From a virus, in IMG/VR virus record IMGVR_UViG_3300003886_000236, positions 1 through 43,611 of that record: a DNA stretch of 43,611 nt. One strand, given 5' to 3'. Within the stretch, counting starts at the first letter, position 1. Each line of letters begins with the position of its first letter. Below, one piece after another: positions 32,388-39,810 of the stretch. Made by a program: the position numbers and the translations under genes. Under the pieces are notes generated by a model. The model was not told the origin of the DNA. It was given only the letters and a program-made list of their open reading frames with translations, and searched no databases.

Positions 32388-32898
32388 ACTGTCCTTTCCG
32401 AATGAATGTTTTGATCGAATCTAAGACTAACTGAGGCGGTCCGGTATAGTCATAGCGTTTGATGTAAGTCCCTTCTTCTTCGAGCTGTCCCATTAAGTCG
32501 TCATAAGCTCGGACTATACGACGGTGGTTCATGACGATTCCTTCCATCTGGGTTTCTTCCCGGACTCCAGCCGCCAGGGCTGCATAGTTAGGCCGGCAAT
32601 AGACAATCATCGAATCCCAGAAGAGCGTGGCCATCTGCCGGACATCAAGGCTATGCATACATTCTCCTCGGAGAATTGGTCCATAGACGAACTCAGAGAT
32701 CAGGGGGTGGCGATCAGTGATGACCGGAATTAGGCGGGGACCATCTTTCATGAAGTTGACTACTGAGGCCAACTGCTCAATGTGGTGGGGAGGCCCATTA
32801 GACCTGAGTAGCAGGATGTACGGATCGAGATTCTTTCTTAGTCGAGTAGACAGAGAGGTCTTTCCGCTTCCATCAGCGCCTTCCAAAATAACGAGCAT
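32359..32898 (-). CDS. Deoxynucleoside-monophosphate kinase (thymidylate-kinase-like)
   Basis: I prefer ATG 32898 (179 residues), which puts MLVILEGADGSGKTSL at the very start and has GAGGAG upstream; ATG 32925 and 32919 are alternatives. GADGSGKT is the Walker A loop, and VITDRHPLISEFVYG carries the DR motif of the thymidylate kinase family. In T4 the equivalent gp1 kinase phosphorylates modified dCMP, and related P-loop kinases accompany phage base-modification clusters. First gene of the leftward unit, overlapping the MazG start by 29 bases. Confidence 0.7.
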   Translation of the reverse strand: MLVILEGADGSGKTSLSTRLRKNLDPYILLLRSNGPPHHIEQLASVVNFMKDGPRLIPVITDRHPLISEFVYGPILRGECMHSLDVRQMATLFWDSMIVYCRPNYAALAAGVREETQMEGIVMNHRRIVRAYDDLMGQLEEEGTYIKRYDYTGPPQLVLDSIKTFIRKGQYDGKESTKV

Positions 32899-32936
32899 AA
32901 ACTTTTTTCTCCTCGACATTTCCATGTTTTCGCAAA

Positions 32937-33251
32937 GTGGTATATATTGCGAGATTCAACGATTATAAAACGAGGTTTCCCCAATTGAAACAGAAACATT
33001 CTCCCGTGTTTTACGGGGATGACGCCTACAATATCCTCCCGGTCAATCACTTCCCCTATATTACCCTGGCTGATGCAGCGGAACAGCTGCAGATAAGGAA
33101 ACAAAGAATGAGTCGACTTCTACGAATACTTCAGGTTCCGGTTCATAAGATTGGAACTCTGGTTCTACTAGATGAGTTTGCTATAGACCGAATACGAAGA
33201 GCTCTCAAGCGGAACGAAGTAAAGCGTGGAAGGAAACCTGATGCAGCGTAA
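32937..33251 (+). CDS. Small MerR/excisionase-like HTH protein
   Basis: Up to 104 residues from GTG 32937; GTG 33006 is also possible, and neither has a good ribosome site. The segment YITLADAAEQLQIRKQRMSR followed by KIGTLVLLDEFAIDRIRRAL matches the helix-turn-helix of the excisionase/MerR-type HTH_17 family: a helix-turn-helix, then a wing with the usual hydrophobic-then-Asp/Glu edge. It precedes and overlaps the primase-helicase gene and lies against the divergent leftward promoter, so it may regulate that promoter or act at the origin. The putative promoter overlaps its 5' end. Confidence 0.6.
   Translation: MVYIARFNDYKTRFPQLKQKHSPVFYGDDAYNILPVNHFPYITLADAAEQLQIRKQRMSRLLRILQVPVHKIGTLVLLDEFAIDRIRRALKRNEVKRGRKPDAA
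32962..32990 (-). promoter_or_regulatory. Sigma-70-like promoter for the leftward nucleotide/replication block
   Basis: On the minus strand TTTCAA (32990-32985), a 17-base spacer and a perfect TATAAT (32967-32962) point leftward, placing the start near 32955 and giving a ~55-base leader before ATG 32898. The -35 is weak (3 of 6), the -10 perfect. Confidence 0.5.
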
Positions 33252-35355
33252 GAAAGCAAACGGGTCGGCTCGCGTCAACAGCAAACAAATCGCAAGAGAT
33301 TGGTTAGAATTAGGAATCAAACCCGTTCCTATATGGCCAGCTCAGAAAAAGCCCAAGGGGACCTCGTGGCAAAAACTTAGACTGACCAAGAAGACCATCC
33401 CGGAATACTTCAAGGACAATGATAACGTGGGCGGTCTCTGGGGAAAGCCCAGCGGGTGGATTGTTGATGTGGACTTAGATGACGAACATGCAGCAGATGT
33501 AGCAGAATTCTTGCTGCCTCGAACTCTGGTGTACGGTCGCGAGTCGAGGCCCGAAACCCATTTCCTTTATATATGCAAAGGAGTGAAGACGCACAAATGG
33601 CGCGGCCCGAACAAAGAAACTATCGTTGAAGTCCGCTCGACGGGTTCTCAGTCGGTGCTACCTCCCTCTATCCACCCTGATAAGGAACGCTATAGCGTGG
33701 ATGATTGGAATGAGGAGGAATTCACTATTATTCCTCGAACAAAACTCGTAAAGTACTTGGACGAGGTTGCGGCGGGAGCGCTCTTTGTTCGACACTTTCC
33801 TTCAGACGGCTCAAGGCACGACTATATTCACGCGATGACTGGCGCTATGCTTTGGTCTAAGATGCAACCCGAAGACGTTCGCCGTGTTTCAAGAGCTATA
33901 GTGTACGCTATCCAAGATTCAGACGATGATCCTAAGCAACGTCTTAGAACTATCGAGAACACCATCGAACATCATCGCAAGGGAAATCGGATCGCCGGTT
34001 GGCCGATGCTGAAGGATTGGATTCCGAATAAAGACATTCAATCCCTGAGAGGATGGATTACACATAAAGATTTTCTCGAGGAGTTACCTGCTGACCCAGT
34101 TGGAATTCGAAACTTACGTTCTGCGAAATTCGACAAGAGTCTACTCGATGTTCCAGGTCTAGTTGGAGACCTCGCGAAGTGGTCGGCGAAACAAACTTAT
34201 CTGGAGCAAGCGCCTTTTGATCTGGCTACTGCCCTGATGTGTACCTCTCTGGCCACGTGCAATCACTATGAAGTGGATAACTGGAATACCCCTCTTCAGC
34301 CTTATTTCATGTTACTGGCGCCAACTGCCGCCGGCAAAGGAGCCTCTCTTGATCGGGTCTATGAATTCGCCAAGCAGTTAAAGCTCGGGGACTATGTCTA
34401 TCAGCATTTCCAATCGTATCACGCGATGATGGATGAACTAGCGAATCCCCCGAACATGGTCTGTTGGTTGTGGGACGAAGCAGCTCGTCATCTGAAGACA
34501 GCCCGGTCTGCCTCAAGTCAAGACTTTCAGATCATCTCGCACCTCATCTCGCTGTACGGTCGAGCCAACAAACATATTCCAGGAGCTCCTGGGCGCAAGA
34601 ACCCGATACCGGCTTTGGATAACCCGTTCCTATTGTTGTTCGCTACGGCTCAGCCCGCTCGGCTTGTGGAGTCAATCTCGCAAGCGGACTTAGCTACCGG
34701 GTTTGTCAATCGATTCATTCTGTTTGATGCGGGAGACTCAGTCCCCCAACGGAATCCTTCGAGGAGTCAACTCTTCCCTTCGGCCATTAAGCGACAGGCC
34801 AAGGCCATCGTTGCACATGAGCCGAAAGGGGATCGCACCGTTATCCGGTTCAAGAATACTGAGGCCTTCGCTATCTTCGATGACTTCGCTGAAAACTGTC
34901 GAACTCGAATCAAATTAGCCGAGGCAAATGAGGTCTGGGGTCGAGCGAACCAGAACGCCTTGATCGTCGCGGGTATAGCGGCGGTCGGTGTAAACCCCAA
35001 GAAGCCGGTAATCGACGCTGACACGGCTAGGTGGGCCGTGAAACTGATATCCTGGTCCATCGAATCGTGGGCGCTGCGTGTCGAGGAGCTTTCTACGTCT
35101 ACCTTCCGAGAGACTCACTCCAAAAAGATAGAAAATCTCATACGGAATCCTCAATCTCTCATCAATACCCGAACTCGAGCGTCACAGAAATCTCTACTCA
35201 GTAAGGGATTTGTACCGAAGTCGGTTCTCACTTCTAAATGTCGCGGGTTGATGTCTCGGGACATTGACGATATCCTCGACCAGCTCCTCACCATTGGCTT
35301 GATTGGGACGGGTGAAGAGGATGATGGCACCACTATCTACTGGGCCAAGAAATAA
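33241..35355 (+). CDS. Prim-Pol primase/DUF3987 helicase
   Basis: ATG 33241 is chosen (AAGGA eight bases upstream); GTG 33226 is the alternative. The 704-residue product has an archaeo-eukaryotic Prim-Pol domain at residues ~15-180: IVDVDLDD (metal-binding DxD at 76-78), SRPETHF (His107) and PPSIHP (His145). Residues ~290-640 are a DUF3987-type P-loop NTPase: Walker A APTAAGKGAS near residue 360 and Walker B CWLWDEAAR near residue 410. Such fusions synthesise primers and unwind DNA. It is the main replication gene on the plus strand, opposite in direction to the polymerase unit. Confidence 0.8.
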   Translation: MQRKKANGSARVNSKQIARDWLELGIKPVPIWPAQKKPKGTSWQKLRLTKKTIPEYFKDNDNVGGLWGKPSGWIVDVDLDDEHAADVAEFLLPRTLVYGRESRPETHFLYICKGVKTHKWRGPNKETIVEVRSTGSQSVLPPSIHPDKERYSVDDWNEEEFTIIPRTKLVKYLDEVAAGALFVRHFPSDGSRHDYIHAMTGAMLWSKMQPEDVRRVSRAIVYAIQDSDDDPKQRLRTIENTIEHHRKGNRIAGWPMLKDWIPNKDIQSLRGWITHKDFLEELPADPVGIRNLRSAKFDKSLLDVPGLVGDLAKWSAKQTYLEQAPFDLATALMCTSLATCNHYEVDNWNTPLQPYFMLLAPTAAGKGASLDRVYEFAKQLKLGDYVYQHFQSYHAMMDELANPPNMVCWLWDEAARHLKTARSASSQDFQIISHLISLYGRANKHIPGAPGRKNPIPALDNPFLLLFATAQPARLVESISQADLATGFVNRFILFDAGDSVPQRNPSRSQLFPSAIKRQAKAIVAHEPKGDRTVIRFKNTEAFAIFDDFAENCRTRIKLAEANEVWGRANQNALIVAGIAAVGVNPKKPVIDADTARWAVKLISWSIESWALRVEELSTSTFRETHSKKIENLIRNPQSLINTRTRASQKSLLSKGFVPKSVLTSKCRGLMSRDIDDILDQLLTIGLIGTGEEDDGTTIYWAKK

Positions 35356-35367
35356 ACACAAAAGAAA

Positions 35368-35384
35368 CCCGGCACGAAGCCGGG
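35368..35384. terminator. Hairpin terminator between convergent units
   Basis: CCCGGC (35368-35373), a five-base loop and GCCGGG (35379-35384) form a perfect six-bp GC stem. Read leftward, it is followed by TTTCTTTTGTGTTT, a good U-rich tail, so it should stop the minus-strand small-gene operon. Read rightward the tail is weaker (ATCTTAAG), giving partial termination after the primase gene. Confidence 0.75.
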
Positions 35385-35444
35385 ATCTTAAGTCATGTTA
35401 CTTCGGGGCACTACTGCCGAATCTTCACCTCCTGTGCATAAATG

Positions 35445-35693
35445 TTATGACTTAACTAATGGTGGAGACGGACTCCAGACGAGTGGGAGGATTTTCTGGG
35501 GGTTCTCATCCACCCAACTCGTGTCTTCCGCGCAGAGGATGACATACTGAAGTCCGTCTCCATGATTCGGGGATGCCCAGACCCCACCGACTCGATCATG
35601 AGAGTAAGGGCCTGCTCCGAGGTGATCTCCGATGCGGACTTCCCGGTTCGGGTGATACTGGCCTAACAAGTCGATGAGTTCTAGGACAATCAT
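35445..35693 (-). CDS. Hypothetical small protein
   Basis: 82 residues, ATG start. The beginning (MIVLELIDLLGQYHPNREVR) is a common opening in small phage proteins: an amphipathic helix, then PxxxEVxI. The rest is Gly/Trp/His-containing and beta-like (VGGVWASPNHGDG). Last gene of the leftward unit, followed by the hairpin terminator. Function unknown. Confidence 0.65.
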   Translation of the reverse strand: MIVLELIDLLGQYHPNREVRIGDHLGAGPYSHDRVGGVWASPNHGDGLQYVILCAEDTSWVDENPQKILPLVWSPSPPLVKS

Positions 35694-35695
35694 GA

Positions 35696-35893
35696 TTAGC
35701 TTTCCTTCTTCTTGTAACAGTTCAGGCCGAGAGTAAGACCGTTCTCGAGACGAGCGTTGCCTGATGTCGTCGCAATCGTTATTGACTTACCGGACTTCGA
35801 TTCTCCAAACTCCTGAGAGGCATCGATCTCAATGGTGATTTTCTTCGCGGTCTGTGTGACCTTGACGTTCTTGCCGTAGTTCGCTGTTGACAT
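35696..35893 (-). CDS. Conserved-type small phage protein
   Basis: 65 residues from ATG 35893, with a strong AGGAG site. The sequence (VKVTQTAKKITIEID, SKSGKSITIATTSGNARL, LGLNCYKK) matches a widespread family of small beta proteins with the core SxSGKSxxIAxTxGN and a closing LN-x-Y. No activity is known to me for this family. Confidence 0.7.
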   Translation of the reverse strand: MSTANYGKNVKVTQTAKKITIEIDASQEFGESKSGKSITIATTSGNARLENGLTLGLNCYKKKES

Positions 35894-36477
35894 TATTCTT
35901 CTCCTAAGGGTCTGTTGGGAATGCACTCGAATCGAGCGGTGTTGTGAAACTTTTGTTTGAGTACGAAACTGCCTAGTCTCAGACAATCTTCGCGTTTGTA
36001 GAACGTCTCGTTAGTGAACAGAATTCTCTGCCCCTTACCAGACGTCAAGTGAAATTCATAGATGAGCGACCAGCGAGGGCCGTCGCAGGCCTCAGTAGTG
36101 TCGTGAACGCCTTGCTCATTCTTTACGTCGCAGATATCGATTATGACTTCAGCGTTCGCTACGCTCAGAGATAGGACGAGGATCCAAAAGAGAATCCCGA
36201 GCAGGACGATTACACGTTGAGTTGAATACCTCATTGGATCTTTTCCTTCTTCAGCCATACACTCTGGACACTGGTCTCCGACTTCATCTACCTGATAGCT
36301 TTCACAGGTCTGACACCAGTGAATCTCCATGTCTTCGATCTGGTCACTGCCACATTCCGGGCATGACCATTCGTTCTCAGGGGGGTCACCGTCTATTACT
36401 TGGATGCTGATGTCCCCGAGATCCATCCGGGTAGCACCGCAAGACGCGCATTCATAGAGTTCTTCTACACTGCTCAC
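35893..36477 (-). CDS. Zinc-ribbon protein with internal signal peptide/membrane segment
   Basis: 194 residues. Residues 10-73 carry four Cys pairs (CASC, CPEC, CQTC, CPEC), i.e. two zinc ribbons. Residues 82-112 (MRYSTQRVIVLLGILFWILV... SVANAEV) form a textbook signal peptide with an ANA-E cleavage site, followed by an extracytoplasmic-looking domain with paired Cys. ATG 36234 begins precisely at the signal peptide and has AAGG nine bases upstream, so a shorter exported product may be made from the same frame. Otherwise the full protein is a type II membrane protein with cytosolic zinc ribbons. Function unknown. Confidence 0.6.
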   Translation of the reverse strand: MSSVEELYECASCGATRMDLGDISIQVIDGDPPENEWSCPECGSDQIEDMEIHWCQTCESYQVDEVGDQCPECMAEEGKDPMRYSTQRVIVLLGILFWILVLSLSVANAEVIIDICDVKNEQGVHDTTEACDGPRWSLIYEFHLTSGKGQRILFTNETFYKREDCLRLGSFVLKQKFHNTARFECIPNRPLGEE

Positions 36478-36719
36478 GACCGCACCGCCCGGAAGGACTG
36501 TGCCAGTTGTTGGGTGGCGAATTTTGCTTCATAGGGTTTCCAACCCCTGACCTGAGTCAGTACCCGATAGAACTCATTACACAGATCTCTGCCCATCGCT
36601 TCAGTCTGAGTCCGGTTAGATTCGGCAAAGTACTCAGATAAAGCCAACGCGGTTTCTGCCAACCGCTCGCGATTCATCTCGGTCATCCGCTTCATGTAAG
36701 CGTCTTTAGCGATACTCAT
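36474..36719 (-). CDS. Hypothetical small helical protein
   Basis: 81 residues, ATG 36719, with four-base ATGA-type overlaps with both neighbours. It is almost entirely amphipathic helix with many Arg/Glu (RMTEMNRERLAETALALSEY). No domain recognised. Probably co-translated with the DUF2786-like gene upstream. Confidence 0.6.
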   Translation of the reverse strand: MSIAKDAYMKRMTEMNRERLAETALALSEYFAESNRTQTEAMGRDLCNEFYRVLTQVRGWKPYEAKFATQQLAQSFRAVRS

Positions 36720-37444
36720 GATGCTCCTCCTATCTGAGTATTGAGGGAGACAGAGCCTCCGTAGGTCTTACCTCGAGAAAAGGCGTCGCCTCCTTGGTGT
36801 CCTTTCCCCCGGCGTCCAGATGTCAGAGAGGGATGTAGTTTTTGCACCATGAGCTCGTTAGCCCGGTGCTCGGTGTTGTAGTGGGTCGCGAGTACTAGGG
36901 CCGTTCCGGGCTCCCCGTCTGTCTGGGACTCGTCAGCTCCGTCTATCAGCTGCTTAACTCGTTCGGATACGCGGGTAGCAGCTCCCCAGCAGAATGTGCG
37001 AAGCCATGGATTTCCTTGCAGTTCGTCTCGCTTCTGACGGTTCCCCTCTCTCATAATCGACTTCACGACGAACTCTGCGATGAGAGCCGCGGTGATGGAG
37101 TTGGATTTCCTGCCGATGAAATAGTGCTTGACTTGAGTCGCCTTCTTGTGAGACGTATAGATATAGTAGCAGAAGAACAACTTGGCGACGCTGCTACTAA
37201 CGTTGCGAGCCCAGGGCCTACCGTAATAGGTGTGGATGTGTTGCTCACGAGGCTCGATGTTGTCAGCGTGCTTGGCGCTCCAGTCATTGGCTTCTGTGAG
37301 GTCGGCCAGATCAAGGTTGTATTTAGCTAACGTAGCGTGTGCCATTCGCAAGGCGTTATCTCTCTCGCCTTCAGCTGCCCCCGCGTCATCAGCCAGATTC
37401 AACATCTTCTGAACCCGTGCTAGGATACGTTTGTGGTTATCCAT
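36716..37444 (-). CDS. DUF2786/DUF7168-like protein
   Basis: 242 residues. The N-terminus (RILARVQKMLNLADDAGAAEGERDNAL..., MAHATLAKYNLD) is the DUF2786 signature: two helices with K-x-L-x-L-A and the following E-x-E-x-x-N-A-x-x-A. The middle (RPWARNVSSSVAKLFFCYYI, then a block ending AALIAEFV) is the partner domain DUF7168. A basic Gly-rich tail follows (LTSGRRGKGHQGG). Function of the family is unknown. Its start overlaps the stop of a tiny membrane-protein gene (TGATG). Confidence 0.7.
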   Translation of the reverse strand: MDNHKRILARVQKMLNLADDAGAAEGERDNALRMAHATLAKYNLDLADLTEANDWSAKHADNIEPREQHIHTYYGRPWARNVSSSVAKLFFCYYIYTSHKKATQVKHYFIGRKSNSITAALIAEFVVKSIMREGNRQKRDELQGNPWLRTFCWGAATRVSERVKQLIDGADESQTDGEPGTALVLATHYNTEHRANELMVQKLHPSLTSGRRGKGHQGGDAFSRGKTYGGSVSLNTQIGGAS

Positions 37445-37539
37445 CAGATCATCTCTACAATGAGGAGGATCCAGAAAAGGACCAAGGCCGTGTTCCAGAG
37501 AAGACGGGGTGAGTTGAAAAAGTTGTTGATGTATTTCAT
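37444..37539 (-). CDS. Tiny membrane protein
   Basis: A 31-residue frame (ATG 37539) whose second half is one hydrophobic helix (LLWNTALVLFWILLIVEMI). Its stop overlaps the next gene's ATG as TGATG, and GGAG lies 11 bases upstream of its start. The exact coupling and membrane-helix composition make it a likely real gene. Function unknown. Confidence 0.55.
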   Translation of the reverse strand: MKYINNFFNSPRLLWNTALVLFWILLIVEMI

Positions 37540-37570
37540 TGGATCTGCGCTCCAGTGATAAGCGAGGTAA

Positions 37571-37586
37571 GGGAGGTTTCCCTCCC
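37571..37586. terminator. Stable hairpin after the H1-like gene
   Basis: GGGAGG-TTTC-CCTCCC on the plus strand. On the minus (transcribed) strand this is a 6-bp stem closed by GAAA, a GNRA-type tetraloop. It lies 16 bases past the stop at 37603. There is no U-run, so it may stabilise an mRNA end or cause weak termination rather than act as a full terminator. Confidence 0.4.
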
Positions 37587-37602
37587 CACCTGCGCTGTGG
37601 GT

Positions 37603-37842
37603 TTAGGCCGCGAGGATTTCCTTAGCCTTCTTAACCTGAGCTTGTGTGAACTCCCAGCGGGACTGCGTGTCATGCCCCTTGAGGTTCGCCGCTCGTAACT
37701 TCCGACGCGCCAGCTTGGGGTCAATCTTCAGGTCCTGACAGATTTTCTTCAGGGGGGTGAGGTTGCTAGTCGTTTTCTTCGCGACTTTCTTAGCGGTCGT
37801 TTTCTTCGTGCTCTTCTTTCCTTTTGCTTTCTTGGTAGCCAT
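37603..37842 (-). CDS. H1-like Lys-rich protein with small DNA-binding-like domain
   Basis: 79 residues from ATG 37842, with GGAGG eight bases upstream. Residues 1-26 are Lys/Thr/Ala-rich (ATKKAKGKKSTKKTTAKKVA). Residues 27-79 (LKKICQDLKIDPKLARRKLR, AANL, RWEFTQAQVKKAKEIL) are the same module as in the 21604-21969 and 20571-21104 proteins. The frame stays open upstream to ATG 38055 (AGGAA six bases upstream), which would give a 150-residue form with an unrecognised N-terminal part. A nucleoid-type or transcription-linked role is inferred. Confidence 0.65.
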   Translation of the reverse strand: MATKKAKGKKSTKKTTAKKVAKKTTSNLTPLKKICQDLKIDPKLARRKLRAANLKGHDTQSRWEFTQAQVKKAKEILAA

Positions 37843-38127
37843 TTTGCTATCCTCCATCTCGGGATTTTGAGCAGCCAGTTTCGCTTTACGAATTTTCCTC
37901 GTACCGCGAGACAGTGCTCGTGTAGTTTCCTTGTCAGGGTTCCAGGCCCAACCAGCTGAGAGCGGTGGCGACGATATGGCAACCTTCTCCCCGGCTTTCT
38001 GATGGTGCTTCGGCGCGGGGTTCGCGTTGCAGTATTGTCGGATCGTTCTCGTCATACCGGTTCCTAGAGTTAGCCCTAACATAGTCATCATATGAGATGT
38101 GGATATAAAATGAAGGGTTTATTGAAC

Positions 38128-38143
38128 ATAATATCACATTATA
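38128..38143 (-). promoter_or_regulatory. Candidate promoter/operator, leftward
   Basis: On the minus strand a perfect TATAAT (38143-38138) overlaps an inverted repeat ATAAT-GTGAT-ATTAT (38142-38128). No good -35 is visible. It lies in the only sizeable gap of the leftward small-gene array (38056-38172), upstream of the H1-like gene, and the surrounding DNA is clearly A+T-richer than elsewhere. Confidence 0.35.
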
Positions 38144-38172
38144 AAGTGAGTAATATCAGTGAGTTACGGAGA

Positions 38173-38469
38173 CTATCCCGGTCGTACTTCTTCGGTATCC
38201 CCCGGCAACAGCCCATCGTCTGGGTCCTCTACGAGCGGGATATCGCGCCACTGACTATAGCTGGGGTTGTGAACACTGCTGGTTGCACCTGAGTTATTGA
38301 TCACGTGAGTCTCCCACAGCTGTTGCAGTACTCGGTACTGATTCTCGTCCGGGTAATCCCGCCGATTGATCCAGCGTAAAACGGTAGTGGGAATCCACGC
38401 AATTCCGTGGAAGTCTCGCCGTCGGATAACCTCGGCCATGTCGGGGTAGGGGAGTTTCTCCTTAGTCAT
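38173..38469 (-). CDS. Hypothetical protein with helix-turn-helix-like middle
   Basis: 98 residues; ATG 38469 chosen over an upstream GTG. The segment GIAWIPTTVLRWINRRDYPD, then NQYRVLQQLW, could be a degenerate helix-turn-helix, or simply a helical pair. The C-terminal third is acidic and disordered-looking (LVEDPDDGLLPGDTEEV). No family recognised. Its start overlaps the stop of the upstream gene. Confidence 0.55.
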   Translation of the reverse strand: MTKEKLPYPDMAEVIRRRDFHGIAWIPTTVLRWINRRDYPDENQYRVLQQLWETHVINNSGATSSVHNPSYSQWRDIPLVEDPDDGLLPGDTEEVRPG

Positions 38470-38737
38470 TAGCACAGGATCCTAAGGCGTCATACATCCT
38501 CCTACTCATGTTCTCTGCTGATTGTCTGATATCTGCCGTATAGATGTCGCACGCCTGATTGACGGCATTCTGCAAAGCGCGAGGGTCAGAGATGCGGAGA
38601 ACGGTGAACCCGTCCTGGCGCCTGGTCCACGTCCCGATGCTGATACTGGCTCCGCTTTCGTCTTCGACTTCAACGAACACACATTCGTGACCCGGTCCAG
38701 GGGGGCCACTGAATACTATGTCTATAGTTCTACCCAT
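38462..38737 (-). CDS. Hypothetical protein
   Basis: 91 residues with GAGGAG upstream of ATG 38737. The first half is a compact beta domain (IDIVFSGPPGPGHECVFVEV, ISIGTWTRRQDGFTVLRI), and the second half one or two helices. This type of small protein is common in phage early regions. Function unknown. Confidence 0.6.
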   Translation of the reverse strand: MGRTIDIVFSGPPGPGHECVFVEVEDESGASISIGTWTRRQDGFTVLRISDPRALQNAVNQACDIYTADIRQSAENMSRRMYDALGSCAND

Positions 38738-38758
38738 TTTTCATCTCCTCAATGTTAC

Positions 38759-39085
38759 TCATGTGACAATACGCGGGGCTTTCTTCTGAAACACGTGGAA
38801 GATTGCGACTCCGACTCCAATCGTCTTGTACCAATACCACGAGCCCGGAGGAATCACCTTGTTAGTGTTCGCAATGAGATACTCAAGATCTTGAAAGTTG
38901 ACTTTCGTCCCTTCGGGATGAGACCAGACTTCGGCGAAGAGAACGAAGTTCCCGCTACCATCGACGTTGATGTCCAAGATCGTGGCATTCACGGGTATCT
39001 TCACCGTGCATTTGATCGGCTCTCCTGGCGTCAGGATTCCATTCTGTTGCAAGGCGTACCCGGCTATCATCCGCTGTTTGCTCAT
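38759..39085 (-). CDS. DUF7352-like beta-barrel protein
   Basis: 108 residues. The pattern (IKCTVKIPVNATILDINVDG, FVLFAEV, WYWYKTIGVGVAIFHVF) fits a family of small phage proteins with K-x-x-I-P-x-x-A-x-I-L near the start and a closing G-T-x-x-x-x-x-x-H-V-F, which I know as DUF7352. The TS-T-G of canonical members is varied here. No function known. Confidence 0.5.
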   Translation of the reverse strand: MSKQRMIAGYALQQNGILTPGEPIKCTVKIPVNATILDINVDGSGNFVLFAEVWSHPEGTKVNFQDLEYLIANTNKVIPPGSWYWYKTIGVGVAIFHVFQKKAPRIVT

Positions 39086-39246
39086 TCTTCTTCTCGCATC
39101 TGTCTGACGATTGTGCTCAAGAGCTTGTCCAGCGCGTAGTTGATCGTAGCGGCCAGACGCTCGACTTCCGACTTGGGAAGCTGACTTCGGTGGAAATTCA
39201 GTAGGTCCTCTAAGTCTTCCACAGTTACAGGATCCTTCTCGTTCAT
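39082..39246 (-). CDS. Hypothetical small helical protein
   Basis: 54 residues from ATG 39246 (ATGA overlap, GGAGG five bases upstream); the frame extends upstream but without a better start. Two amphipathic helices (TVEDLEDLLNFHRSQL, EVERLAATINYALDKLL) suggest a small helical hairpin that could dimerise. Unrecognised. Confidence 0.55.
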   Translation of the reverse strand: MNEKDPVTVEDLEDLLNFHRSQLPKSEVERLAATINYALDKLLSTIVRQMREEE

Positions 39247-39449
39247 CACACCTCCTCCTTCGTTACTTGGCAATGCTCCGGCACTCCCGTCGATTTCATG
39301 GCGTCGAAGATGTCAGGTATCTTGTCGTAGGCATGATTGAATTTCTCCCCGCAGCTGGTGCACTTGTACCGTGTTAGTCGGTCGGGAGAAGTGTATCCTC
39401 GTTGCCAGTCGTGCTTCGATCCGTAACCTGTTCCATTGATGTCACTCAT
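39246..39449 (-). CDS. Small zinc-finger-like protein
   Basis: 67 residues. YKCTSCGEKFNH gives a CxxC knuckle, and EHC near the end could complete a Cys3His or Cys4 site. One of several small Cys-pair proteins in this array. Overlaps both neighbours by a few bases. Unknown function. Confidence 0.55.
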   Translation of the reverse strand: MSDINGTGYGSKHDWQRGYTSPDRLTRYKCTSCGEKFNHAYDKIPDIFDAMKSTGVPEHCQVTKEEV

Positions 39450-39810
39450 TGTTCATCCCCTTGAGAATTGAGTCGTAGGTTTGTTCGTTAGTCGTTTTTG
39501 GAACACTTTGTTTTCCCATCATCTGAAGTACCTGGTTTAGATTCGCGTTTGCTGCTCGATGGACTTCTTTCGCCAGATCATCGATGAGACTCTTAGCAGA
39601 TTCGTAGTCGTCGTTCTCATGGATTCTAGAGTAAGCTTCCCAGGAAATCGCTAATGTCAAACCTTTAGCCAGAGAGTTTATCATATCAATTCTTTCACTA
39701 GGGGTATCGGGTTGGGCCAGAAGCAAGAGGGATCTGAGGACCGAGGGGAATCCAACGCGCTTGATTATCTCGGCCATCTTGCGGTCCATTACTGGTTTAT
39801 CCATCGTCAT
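39442..39810 (-). CDS. Hypothetical helical protein
   Basis: 122 residues from ATG 39810, which has GGAAGG upstream; the frame extends further but overlaps the neighbour. Mostly helical (MAEIIKRVGFPSVLRSLLLLA, IDMINSLAKGLTLAISWEAY) without Cys or Gly clusters. No family recognised. Confidence 0.55.
   Translation of the reverse strand: MTMDKPVMDRKMAEIIKRVGFPSVLRSLLLLAQPDTPSERIDMINSLAKGLTLAISWEAYSRIHENDDYESAKSLIDDLAKEVHRAANANLNQVLQMMGKQSVPKTTNEQTYDSILKGMNNE

Noticed and set aside
37749-37982. Arg-rich frame on the minus strand
   Set aside because: Out-of-frame shadow of the H1-like gene and its upstream extension.
38522-39139. 205-codon plus-strand open frame
   Set aside because: It is antisense to several small genes that have ribosome sites and ATGA overlaps, and its product has no domain-like pattern.
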